Shown in pieces: positions 33,331 through 43,300 of a DNA stretch of 64,000 bases. Numbering within the stretch: position 1 is the first letter of the stretch; each line of letters opens with the position of its first letter. The stretch is from Prorocentrum cordatum (lineage: Eukaryota > Sar > Dinophyceae > Prorocentrales > Prorocentraceae). The notes below the pieces were generated by a model. It searched no databases and was not told the DNA's origin. It worked only from the letters and a program-made list of their open reading frames with translations. The DNA is taken from positions 291,001-355,000 of the forward strand of contig CAUYUJ010009557.1 of NCBI GenBank assembly GCA_963575745.1, written 5' to 3'. Position numbers and translations under genes: made by a program.

Positions 33331-33429
33331 GATCGTTCAACCTTGAACGATCGGCCGTTCCCGAGACGTCCGAATCGTTCCACGTCGAACGATTCTGGGT
33401 CGCCCGCGGCGTTCAACGTTGAACGCCGC
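33331..33429. repeat. Three consecutive 22-24-bp palindromes
   Basis: 33,331-33,352 is GATCGTTCAA-CC-TTGAACGATC. 33,372-33,395 is GAATCGTTCC-ACGT-CGAACGATTC with one mismatch. 33,406-33,429 is GCGGCGTTCAAC-GTTGAACGCCGC. All share a GTTC-n6-GAAC core. Confidence 0.9.
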
Positions 33430-33470
33430 TGGCAGGGTCGCCGCCGCTCGTCACGACACGAACCCACCGC

Positions 33471-33636
33471 AACCGATCCCAATCCCCATCAGCGCGGTCT
33501 GGGTCCCACTGGCCGATTCACCCCCCTGGATGGGGATATAGGCTGCTCTCTTCGGGTTTCGAGGGGCATATCCCCAACTGAGGTGGTGAGACGGTGGGGC
33601 TCGAGATGTGGATGGGGATGGGGATAGGGATCGGTT
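33471..33636. mobile_element. Foldback element, family 3
   Basis: Ends AACCGATCCCAATCCCCATC and GATGGGGATAGGGATCGGTT are inverted. An inner stem GGGGATAT / ATATCCCC flanks TTCGGGTTTCGAGG. No target duplication seen. Confidence 0.65.
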
Positions 33637-33799
33637 AAACGATACTGAAAAACATAATAATCGAACAAACATACCCAGAGCCTCGAAAACCGCTCCCTTC
33701 TCCTGCTCGCCAGAACCGATGCTGGGCAACCGCAGACCCCCTGCCGGCACCAACGTGTACCAGCCCCGAAGGGCCCCCTGCAACATGCAAACAAAAATC

Positions 33800-34014
33800 T
33801 TTGGGCGCCCCAAACGGACTCGGAACAAATCAGCACGATACCCAATAACAAGTGTTGTCCAAAACCGGCAGCGGCCGCTGTTGGGCAGGGGGCCTTCTGC
33901 TTCAACAGGACAGCGCCCGCGGCGACACCGACACCGAATCCTGTTCAGAATAAACAAGAACTGCTTTCGGCCTTCGTACCCCTTCTTTCCGAACCGACTT
34001 TGACCGTCCCGAAA
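33800..34014. mobile_element. Foldback element, family 4, diverged copy
   Basis: TTTGGGCGCCCCAAACGGAC and CTTTGACCGTCCCGAAA are imperfect inverted ends. The interior GGCAGCGGCCGCTGTTGGGC matches the element at 58,820-59,035, which has almost the same length. No target duplication is visible. Confidence 0.6.
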
Positions 34015-34015
34015 G

Positions 34016-34290
34016 CGCGCAATCCGCGCCCCCCGCATTGCCGTCCGCCAGGACACCGCGCCCACGGGCTCCTCAGAGGCGTCCCTGGCGCTCGGCAAGC
34101 GGCAGGCCTCGCCCAACACCAGCTCCTGGATGGGGCCGGGGCGGGGGAAAGCGCGCGCGGGGAGGGGGGAGATCCGAATTTCGAACAGAAGACGTTGGCC
34201 GGGAGATGCCTCGGCCGTCAAGGGGAGGAACATGTCCTTCGCTCGTGGCTCTCGGAGAACGGATATTGAAAACATCATCTGGGATCGTCT
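34016..34290 (-). CDS. Possible exon, unknown protein
   Basis: The minus frame reads LREPRAKDMFLPLTAEASPG, then QRLLFEIRISPLPARAFPRP and GPIQELVLGEACRLPSARDA. Normal amino-acid composition and no repeat periodicity. It abuts the right end of a family 4 foldback element, which extends the open frame artificially. No family recognised. Confidence 0.35.
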
Positions 34291-34344
34291 GGCTATGTGG
34301 CAGGCTCGGACCAAGATTCAAGGATAAGCCGGAACCGGGAGCGC

Positions 34345-34560
34345 CCTCCCTCACCACCACCACCACCACCACCACCACCACCACCACCACCGCGCGGAGA
34401 CCCCCCCGCCCCCACGGCAAGGGGGGGGCTCCACTCCACACAACCACCACCACGAGGAGACCCCCCCCCCCACCCGCGAGCAGCTCCTTCCCTTCCCTTC
34501 CCTTCCACCAGGACAACCCCCTCCCCACGGCCCAAAGAGAAGGAGAAGCGACAAAAAACA
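34345..34560. repeat. (CCA)n and C/T-rich low complexity
   Basis: A pure CCA run at 34,352-34,392 followed by two related GGAGACCCCCCC blocks. Confidence 0.9.
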
Positions 34561-34904
34561 TGAAACATGGAGGGGGAGGGGGGAGGAGGGGAGGTGGGAG
34601 AGGGGTCGGCGGTTCTCACCCTCGCCTGCTGACTGAGGGGAGGCACCCAGAGCTTTAGCGATGATGCTTCCAATCCCAGCGGTCTCCTAGATGTCCACCT
34701 CTGGGCCCATCTCGGGCCCCAGGACCAACAGCTACCCATTGGGAGGGGTTCGGGACCTCTGGGGACGCACATGGGAAAAACTCATGTCATTGGATATCTG
34801 GGTCCAGCTCAACAGGAGGTGCCCCTGCATCCACACCGAGCCAGGCCAGGTCAATCCTGGGGCCCGGGATGGCGTGCAGACCTCCTGTCCGATGGCAGAA
34901 GGGT

Positions 34905-35430
34905 ATGCACGTATACCTACACCTATACCCATACCTATTCCTAGACCTATACATTTACACATACTATACATGTGTATGTACATATACGCATATACATGTG
35001 TGCATACGTGTATGTATGATGTCGATGCAAATGCATCGAGTGTGTGACACCGATGATCGATCCCACAGAAGCGTGCGCCACGCAATGCAATTTGTGCAAC
35101 ATATGTGGGGCAAGCCATGCCGTACATTCCATGAGGTGCAATACATAGTATGCAATACATGCGGTCCAAAACATGACATGCAACATATGTGGTGCACTAA
35201 ACGTTGTGTAATCTACGTGGCGCAGTCAGTGTGATGCCATACCTGCAGTGCAATATGTGTTGTGAAACGAACGTCGTGACATATATGTTGTGCAGCCTGA
35301 GGTGCCATCTCGGCTGTGCACTATATATACATATTCGTGTGTGCGCGTCGCAATCAATGTTGTGCAATCAATGTTGGAAACTGTATGTGGTGCACTATGT
35401 CTGGTGCAATATGTACACTTATACATATAA
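34905..35430. repeat. TATACA and GTGCAATACATGTG degenerate repeats
   Basis: TATACATGTGTATGTACATA-type sequence to about 35,020, then GTGCAATATGTGGTG-like degenerate units of 20-25 bp to 35,430. A short related GTGCACCACATTG tract lies at 59,040-59,130. Confidence 0.75.
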
Positions 35431-35479
35431 CGGCGCACCGGGTCCGGGGGCGCGGGGCCGGGACCTCGACCACAAATGT

Positions 35480-36880
35480 GGGCCCCGGGGGGCCCGGAGG
35501 CTCGTCGGACCGCCGGACGCCGTCCAAGATCGTTCGCAGGCGGCTTCGGAACGCGCTCCGATGGCTCCAGATGCCTTCCAAGACGCCTGTCATGACACCA
35601 AGAAGGTCCCAGAAGCCTCCAAGACGCTCCGAGAGGCAGCCCAAGAGAGGCCCAAGAAGCAAAAATCGTGCCATTCCTATAGGAAAACGTATATTTTGCG
35701 CATGTTCGCCTCTTGGGCTTTCACCGCGTCCAAGACGGCCCAAGAGGCGCCCAAGACGGTCTACGAGGCCTCCGGGAGCGCTCCAAGGCTGCGCACGAGT
35801 GGCCCAGGACGGCCCCAAGACGGCCGAAGAGAGCCCCAAGACGAGTTCGAGAGGGGTCCCAGACGGAGAAAGCCAACCTCGAATTCCGAGCTTCCGGCCC
35901 AAGAGGCTCCAGGAGGCGCCAAAATGCCGCCAAGAGGCGCCAAAAGGCTCCCAAAAGCACCCCAAGACGTTCCGAGAGGCACCCCAAGAGAGGTCCAAGA
36001 AACAAAAATCGTGCCATTCCTATGGGAAAACGTATATTTTTCGCATGTTCGCATCTTGGGCTTTCACCGCGTCCAAGACGGCCCAAGAGGCCTCCAAGAC
36101 GGCCTAGGAGGCCTCCGGGAGCGCTCCAAGGCTGCGCACGAGTGGCTCAGGACGGCCCCAAGACGGCCCAAGAGAACCCCAAGACGACTTCGAGAGGGGT
36201 CCCAGAAGGAGAAAGCCACTCTCGAATTCCGAGCTTCCGGCCCAACATATCCCAGGAGGCGCCAAAACGCCGCCCAGAGGCGCCAAAAGGCTTCCAAAAT
36301 CAGCCCAAGACGTTCCGAGAGGCACCCCAAGAGAGGTCCAAGAAACAAAAATCGTGCCATTCCTATTGGGAAACGTATATTTTTCGCATGTTCGCATCTT
36401 GGGCTTTCACCGCGTCCAAGACGGCCCAAGAGGCCTCCAAGACCGCCCCAAGACGGCCCAAGAAGCTTCCAAGAGGGCCCCAGGACAGCCCAAGAGGGCC
36501 CCAAGACGGCCCAAGAGGCGCCCAAGATGGCCCAAGAGGGCCCCAAGACGGGCCCAAGAGGGGGCCCAGAGGGGGACCACGAACCGCAAGCTCGAGCCTT
36601 CCGCCCCAAGAGGCCGCCAGGAGGCCCCAAGGAGGCCCCTCAAGAGGCCCCAGGAGACCCCCAAGAGGCCCAAAGGAGGCCCCGAGAAGCCCCAAATCGG
36701 CCCCCAAAATGCTTCGAACCTGCTTCCAGGAGGCCCCCGACAGGTTCAGAGGCTCCCGAGAAGCTACGTCAAACTCCCAGCGAGCGGCCGGACGAGGCCC
36801 CCCACAAAATCACAAGAGGGTTGCAGTATTTGTATCCTTCAGCGCTCTCTGGCCTTCTTCCCCCTGCCCCCTTCCCTGCG
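35480..36880. repeat. 343-bp tandem repeat built of CCAAGACGGCC units
   Basis: The landmark AAAAATCGTGCCATTCCTAT starts at 35,661, 36,004 and 36,347, an exact 343-bp period. Each unit has the landmark, CGTATATTTT, CGCATGTTCGC, CTTGGGCTTTCACCGCGTCC and many CCAAGAGG/CCAAGACGG pentadecamers, which alone continue to 36,720. 343 is not a multiple of 3, so the long open frames (up to 569 codons) fall in a different frame in each copy. I do not call a gene. Confidence 0.93.
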
Positions 36881-36918
36881 ACTTTCGTTGACTCAAGCTC
36901 GCCTCCTAGCTAGAACCT

Positions 36919-36955
36919 AAGCGCGCGCGAAGCGCGCGCGCGGTTCTAGTATACA
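36919..36955. repeat. GC hairpin
   Basis: GCGCGCGCGAAGCGCGCGCG, flanked by TAGAACC / GGTTCTAG. It is a short perfect stem ending the CCAAGA-rich region. Confidence 0.8.
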
Positions 36956-37009
36956 TGTATGAAAAAACTCAGCATGTGGGGAACACGTGTTTCAGGGGGA
37001 TGCTCGGGA

Positions 37010-37213
37010 AATGGGGGTGCGACATTGCCTGGGAAGCCTGGGCCCCTGAACCCCCGCTCCGCGAGGCCACGCAGGGAGACCGCGCGGACGACCCCGAACG
37101 CCGACCGCACCTGGACGGCGACCTCGGCCCCAGCGGCGGCCTCGCTTGCGGACGTGCTGGCGGCCCCCGCGCCGCTGCGCTGGCCCTGCTCTTCCGAGGC
37201 CGGTGACGCGTCC
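37010..37213 (-). CDS. Possible first exon, unknown protein
   Basis: The minus frame from an ATG near 37,213 reads MDASPASEEQGQRSGAGAAS, then ..AAAGAEVAVQVRSAFGVVRA and VSLRGLAERGFRGPGFPG. A Ser/Ala/Glu-rich head followed by an ordered stretch is typical of an N terminus. The plus strand over 37,215-37,400 also has a normal-looking frame (GIRTCWQHILRRHIRNHALH). I cannot choose firmly between strands. Confidence 0.3.
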
Positions 37214-38324
37214 ATGTCTGGCACTGTTCGGTGGTCCCCGGGGGTGCGCAACGAGTTGCACGCTGGCATTCGCACCTGCTGGCAGCACATCCTACGACGG
37301 CACATTCGTAATCATGCGCTGCACGACGAGGCAACGAATCTACTCTTGGGTGGGATCGAAAAACTCACGCCCTTCCCACCCAGCCGCGTGAAGGACAACT
37401 GCTAGGACAAAGGACTTTGAACAATCTCCGCTGCACCCATCCAGCGAGTTTCGGACACAGCGGCTGGATATCGCCGACGTGTGCGTTATTGGTGGGGCTG
37501 AGTGGGATGAATGCACTTTGGGATAACGCACGTCCTGAGGTAGTAAATGCGGATATCTTCGGGCCCCAGGGCTCCTGACACATCTAAGTGCCTCCCGACG
37601 TTTTGAACACCAGGGTCGTCCACGGCGACACCATCATCGAAAACCGACCAGACCGATAGCGAAACCGAAAACGACCGACACCGACAGGCCGCAATCAGCC
37701 TAGAAGGGCGCAACGACGCAACAACGATACAACAACCACAGAACAACCGACCGAAACGAACCGACTGCGACGCAACTGGCCCGATCGAACCGCGGACACA
37801 TTTGGCAATCGGTTCCCAGCGAAGAAGGCAGACCAACTACCCTCAAGATAAGCAACCCGTACTCGCGGGGCCCTCAATAAAAAACACCCGAAGCAAGGAC
37901 CGACCAAGGCGGGACCGTTGAGTAGACGCCCGGGACTGTCTCACAAACGCGAATCATGGGGTCGGGGTGTGTTGTTCACTCCTTGGCAGTGGGGTGCGCA
38001 ACCAACCAGGATCATAAGGATGAATCGCTTTCCAAGGACGCGCCTTCACTCTTGCGCCTCTGGCCCATCCTTGGCCACCACCGCTGGCCACTGTCGCTCA
38101 AACGGATTCGACCGGGTGCCCGAAGCTCTCGCATCCTTGCTGCACATCCCTACGACCCTCCTGTCGCGCCGTGCATCAACAAATCCCGGCCTCGGACTGC
38201 TGCCGCCGGAGGGCCCAATAAAGCCCCACCAAGCCGCGGTACTCGTAGGCCGCGCCGTCCGCGGAAAGCGCCAACGCGGCGGCGGCGCCCTCGAGGAACA
38301 ACGATAGGGGGGGACTGAGGTAGG

Positions 38325-38480
38325 AGGGGATGCATCGACCTGGAATCGGCGGTACATCGCCGATAGATTGGCGATGGGCCTCCGATCGTGAATCCGCACC
38401 TTCCTGGGCAGGTCGGGGCTGGCGGGCCCCTATCGCCAATCAATGGGCGATTGGGGCTATCGGCTATCGGCCCCCCATCG
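38325..38480. repeat. ATCGGCGAT-rich hairpins
   Basis: CATCGCCGATAGATTGGCGATG, cut here to short arms ATCGCC / GGCGAT, and CCCCTATCGCCAATC with GATTGGGGCTATCGG. Related to blocks at 30,086, 31,060 and 39,770. Confidence 0.6.
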
Positions 38481-38689
38481 GCGATCCACGCCCATCCCCC
38501 CCCGACTGTTGCCCCCGAGCCCTCCTCGTCCCCGAGCCGCTGGGCGGCCGCCGAGTCGCAGAGCTGCGCGGCCGCGCGGCCGAGGCACAGGGCGGCCGAG
38601 CGGCAGGGCCCCGCCGCTGGTCGGCGGCGCGCGCAGGGGGGCTGGCGCGAGGGGGGTGGGCCTCCTGAGAGGGCGGGAGCGAGGGAGGA

Positions 38690-38860
38690 GGACGATGAGG
38701 AGGAGGACGATGAGGAGGAGAGCGGAGGAGAGCGGACGAGGAGGAGGAGGAGGAGGAGGAGGAGGAGGACGAAAAGGAGGAGGAGGAAATGGAGGAGGAG
38801 GAGGAGGAGGAGGAGGACGAGGCGGAGGAGGAGGAGGAGGAAGAGAAGGAGGGCCTCCTG
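38690..38860. repeat. (GGA)n microsatellite
   Basis: GGA/GAC triplets. Confidence 0.93.
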
Positions 38861-38984
38861 AGAGGCAGGGGCCTCCTGGAGGGCGGAGGGGCCCAAAAGG
38901 GCCTCGGAGATGGCCTCCTAGCGGAGGGCTCCCAGGAGGCCCCACAGGCCCTCTCAGCGGGGGGGCGCAAACATGGATCAGCGT

Positions 38985-39400
38985 GCATGGATTTGGCGCG
39001 CGGTCGCCAAATCCTTACCCGCGCTCAGCACATTGGGATAATGGAAAAGTTTGCCCTCCTCCTCCTCCTCCTCCTCCTCCTCCTCCTCCTCTTCCTTAGG
39101 CACCCGCCTGCGTCGGCGGCCCCGGCGCAGTCGAGAGAATCATCAGCTTTGTTTCGGCCCTAAAACGGGGGGATGATGATCCTCCCCCGTTTTCCGCCGA
39201 CCCGCCTCGGTTCCCAAGCGTCGCGTTTCGCGCTTGAGGATTTTCAACCCTTGTGGTGGACTCATTCGGCTTTTCTGGGTTATGCCAGCCCGTCGGTTTT
39301 GAACCCCCGTTGGAGGGATCTCGCCTGGAAGGCGAAGTCCAGCCCCCTTGATAGTGAGGAGCTATACGGGCGCAAGGTGGGAGGTGCACCATGATGTCGG
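38985..39400. repeat. Dispersed repeat, family 7, forward copy
   Basis: In order: CAGCACATTGGGATAATGG, a TCC run, AGGCACCCGCCTGCGTCGG, a CGGGGGGATGATGATCCTCC hairpin, CCGACCCGCCTCGGTTCCC, CTCATTCGGCTTTTCTGG and CCCCCTTGATAGTGAGGAGC. The reverse complement of this whole order is at 55,340-55,810. Confidence 0.88.
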
Positions 39401-39764
39401 GGAACATCCGAGGACCTTCGAAGAGCTCGGAAGGCATCCGAAAACCTCCGAGGACATCCGAGGACCTCTGAAGCCTTCAGAGGTCATCAGAGGTATCCGA
39501 GGCCCTCCGAAGGCCTCCCCCCTCCTCCTCCTCCTCCTCCTCCTCCTCCTCCTCCTCCTCCTTTCTTCCTCCTGCTTGTCATCATCATCTTTCGTCCTCC
39601 GTAGCCTACGTCATTATCCATCCTTCGTCCTCCTCTTCATTTTTTTCCTCGCTCCTCTCGTCGCATCCTCCGGCCGGCCGCCGGCGGAAAGAGCAGCCGG
39701 GCCGGGGCGCCGACGACGATGACGACGGACAGCGGACGATGATGGACGGGGTCACAGGATCGGG

Positions 39765-39985
39765 CCGCATCGCCGATACATCAACGATGCATCAGCGACG
39801 TCGGCGGTGCATCGGCGACGCCGAGGTGGAGAAAATCGCGCTCCGATCCCCGACCCGACTTTTCCTCAACAGGGGTTCCCTCGCTTTCCCAGGGGGTGCG
39901 CTGACAATAACCGAAGTCGACGATCGACGACGGTTGATTGCCAATCAACCGTCGTCGACCGTCGTTTTGGATTATTGCCAGCGTC
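39765..39985. mobile_element. Palindromic element around 39,940
   Basis: The centre GGTTGATTG-C-CAATCAACC is extended by GACGAC / GTCGTC and imperfectly by CTGACAATAACC / GGATTATTGCCAG, giving ~45-bp arms. To the left lie GCATCGGCGACGCCGAGG-type blocks. Confidence 0.6.
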
Positions 39986-40129
39986 GTTGTTTTGAACTTG
40001 GCCCCCCGTTTTGTCCAGGCAGGTGCCCCCCCCGAGGTTTTTCTATTCCTCTCGCGCAACGTCATCATTATGGTGTACTAGGCGCGCCGCCGCCTGGGGG
40101 GGAAGGGCGGTGGAAGGATAAGGGTCCGT

Positions 40130-40321
40130 AGGATGATGGGAGGATGAGGGTGGTGGAAGGATGATCTGAGGAGGAGGGTTCGGCAGCAGCGCGACGTGCC
40201 GCACGGCGGCCTTCCGAGCAGGGGAGTGGTCGCTCGGGTCTAGAGGCACGGGCAGCCTCCCGACGAACACGCGGGCGCGTACAACGCGCAAACACTTAAA
40301 CTGCGTGCTCGGGAGGCCCAT
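40130..40321 (-). CDS. Possible exon, unknown protein
   Basis: The minus frame reads STQFKCLRVVRARVFVGRLP then VPLDPSDHSPARKAAVRHVA, LLPNPPPQ. It has coding-like composition and lies just 3' of the RGG gene on the same strand. It could be an exon of a further downstream gene in the same array. Not recognised. Confidence 0.35.
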
Positions 40322-40381
40322 TCATCATCATCTCTCACCAATTGTCATCATCGCACTCCTCCTGCTCGCCCTGCATCTGCT

Positions 40382-43300
40382 TCAATTTTGCAGGAGCGCA
40401 CCTTTCTTTGCGGCAGCCGGCCTCTTGAGCGGTCCCTTCGGCGGTGTGTCATCCTCCTCTTCGTCCTCCTCTTCCTCCTCTTCGTCTGGCTCGTCCTGCT
40501 CTTCCTCAGCCTCCTCGTTGTTGCCGTCCTCCTTTTTCGTGCCCTCGTCGTCCACGCGCATGGCGGCGACAAGCCCCGGCTGGTACAACAGGTGACCCTC
40601 GGTCTGAAACATGTTCCAGACAGCGGTCTCCCAGTGTTTGATGAGGAGACCCTTGTGCACCTCGGTCAGGGCCAGGCCGAAGTACGGGAGCTTCCTGGCC
40701 AGACACCACTCGCCTCGGCTCCCCGTCCCTGCTGTGAGATCGATGTGAGACACAGCTGGCCACGACGAGGACGTCTCGTCATCCAGCTCATGGGGGTGGG
40801 CCTGGAAGAAGAGCGGCTCGAGGCCGTCAGCGAACGTGGGCTTCGCAATGTTGCCGTCCGGGTGCTTCCCTCCCACCAGGACCTTCGCGTTCTTGCCGAT
40901 GGCGTCCTACTAGTGAGACCACCCACGGAAAAAAAATGAAGGAGGAGTTGGGGTGATGAGGGGAGGCGCGGAGGAAAGGGGCGAGGATGTTTCGGGGTGA
41001 GTTGCCGCACCAGTGCGCGCCGAACTCGGCCCCCCAGCCTCCACTGGGGCGCTGTTATTCGGGGGCACAGTGGAGCCCTGCAGATGAAGTCAAATGCCCC
41101 TCCCCCGCAGAGGCTTCCGTGGAATTGGATGGCAAAAGGCCAGGAGGGGGGATGCCAAACTACAAAAACAAAAGTATCCCAGTGCGACCCTACCTAGGAG
41201 TTGGAGCCCCTAGGAAAACAGCATTAGTAGTAAGAGTAAAGCTAAGCTAAAGCTCAGCTAAAGCTAAGCTAAAGCTAAGCTGAAACTAAGATACAGCTAA
41301 GCTGAAGCTAAGCTAAAGCTAAGCTAACGCTAAGCTAAAGCTAAGATAAAGCGAAACTGAAGCTAAGCTAAATCTGAGCTAAAGCTCAGCTAAAGCTAAG
41401 CTAAAACTGAGCCAAAGCTAAACTAAAGCTAAATATCAAGCTTAACATAAAGCTAAAACTAAGCTAAATCTAAGCTAATTCTAAGCTGAATCTAAGCTAA
41501 ATATAAAGCTAAAGATAAGCTAAAGCTAAAGCTAAAGCTAAAGCTAAAGCTACAGCTAAAAAAAGCTGAAGCTAAAGCTAAAACTAAGCTAGTGCTAAGC
41601 TAAATCTAAAGCTAAAACTACAGCTAAGCTAATGCTGAAGCTAAAGCTAAAGCTAACGCTAAAGCTAAAGCTAAAGCTCCCAGGGGACTGGGGGAACCGC
41701 GGGGCGGATGCCGGGGGAACCGCCCGGAGCGGGGTGCACTGCCCGGCCCTTTGCTCATAAAGTAAGAGCCCTTCCAGGCAGAGCCTAGGTAGGGAACAAC
41801 CTTGGAGGACCAGGGGCCGAGAGAATCCGATGGACCAGTTCCTCTTTCCTCACCTTCCTCCTCCTCCTCCTCCTCCTCTTCCTCCTCCTCCTCCGCTTCC
41901 TCCTCCTCCTCCTCTCGTCCTCCTCCCCCTCGTCCTCATCTTCCTCACCCTCTTCCTCCTTCTCGCCTCATCCTTCTCCTCGCCTCCTGCTCAAATTTGG
42001 CCCAGGCAAATCCTTGACCATCGCAGGCTCCACGCGCAGAGTGCGCTTGCTGTCGTCCCACGGCACCGCCTGGACGTAGCCCAGCAGCTCCCCGAGGTTC
42101 GTCCCCTCGTAGAACTTGTGGTCCCGCTGCTCGACGCTCATCGTGTCCTTGGAGATCAGGTACAAGTGTTCCACCTGCTGGACGTTCGCGTGCCTGTCCC
42201 TCCGGAGGCGCTCGCGGAGGCTCTTCTCGCTGTACATGCACTTGATCGTGCGCATGCTCTTCAACATCAACTTGTTCTCCACTGTGCGGAACGGCTTGTC
42301 GGTCAATGATGTCTCGTTGCCGTGCTTCGTGCCGTCGTAGATCACGTGCAAGTCTCCTTCGGCGATCTCCTCCTTGCCGTTGCCCCTCGCCCTCAGCGCC
42401 GCGCCGATGAGCTTGATGGCGTGGGCTCCATTGTTGCGCAGTGGAGGTGTTCGCAAATGCGGAGTGCTGTCCGCCCTCCCAGCCGTCTTCGGGTCATATG
42501 TGATATGCACACACGATCTGTTGGTTCTGGTAACGCGGCCATTCTGATCATCGAACTCGACCACGCCATGCGCCTTGCCTGCGAGGCTGTTGGCGATCAA
42601 CGAAGTGAGCTGGGCCTCGCTGTTGGGCTCAACAACCAAGGACCCGTAGGTGGAGACGCGGCGCTTGGCGTGGAGGCGGAAACGCTGGACCTTCATGAAG
42701 CTCTCTTCGCTGAGATTCTCTGGGATCGGCATGTGCCCGTCCACGTCATCATCGGCAGGAGCAGGGAGACCGTCGCCGTCGCCGTGGGGCTGGCCATCGC
42801 CGTCGGCGACAGGTGCCGCGCTGGCGCTGCCCCCTCCGGAGCTCGCGGCTGCCTTCTCGCGCCCCTTTCAGCTTGTCCCTCTCCTCGCAGAACTTCTCAT
42901 TCACGGCGTCCATCAGCTCGCTGATCCCTGTCGTGTGGATGGCCTCTTGCGCGGTCTTCCTGTTCTTGCAGTGCTGCATCAAAATCTCGTCGTAGTCGGC
43001 GGTGAAAATGACGGCCTCCACCGCGTCGAAGAATTCATCAGCAGACCCGGGCCAGCCTGCGCGCCACGATTGATCGGGCACGACACCATGCAGACCACCC
43101 CTGGGGAAGCCGACCTTCTCGCGGAAGCTCTCGTGAGTCGCGCACGCCTGTGCCATCGAGTCCAGGATGCCAGTCTTCCACTTGAAGTTGGTGTCCGCGT
43201 AGACAAACAGCTCCTTCTTCACGGCAAGCTTGAACACTAGGACGTCAACCAGGCCTTTGGCTTTGCCTCCAGCTTTATTGGCGTTGCCTTTGAGGGTCCT

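Noticed and set aside
35204-36913. 569-codon plus-strand open frame
   Set aside because: It reads through a 343-bp tandem repeat whose period is not a multiple of three, so no frame is conserved between units; composition is that of the CCAAGA unit.
41176-41230. tRNA-derived head (GTTCGAGCC B-box-like word in the 620-bp element)
   Set aside because: Only one of the two copies has the intact word and no A box or cloverleaf can be drawn.
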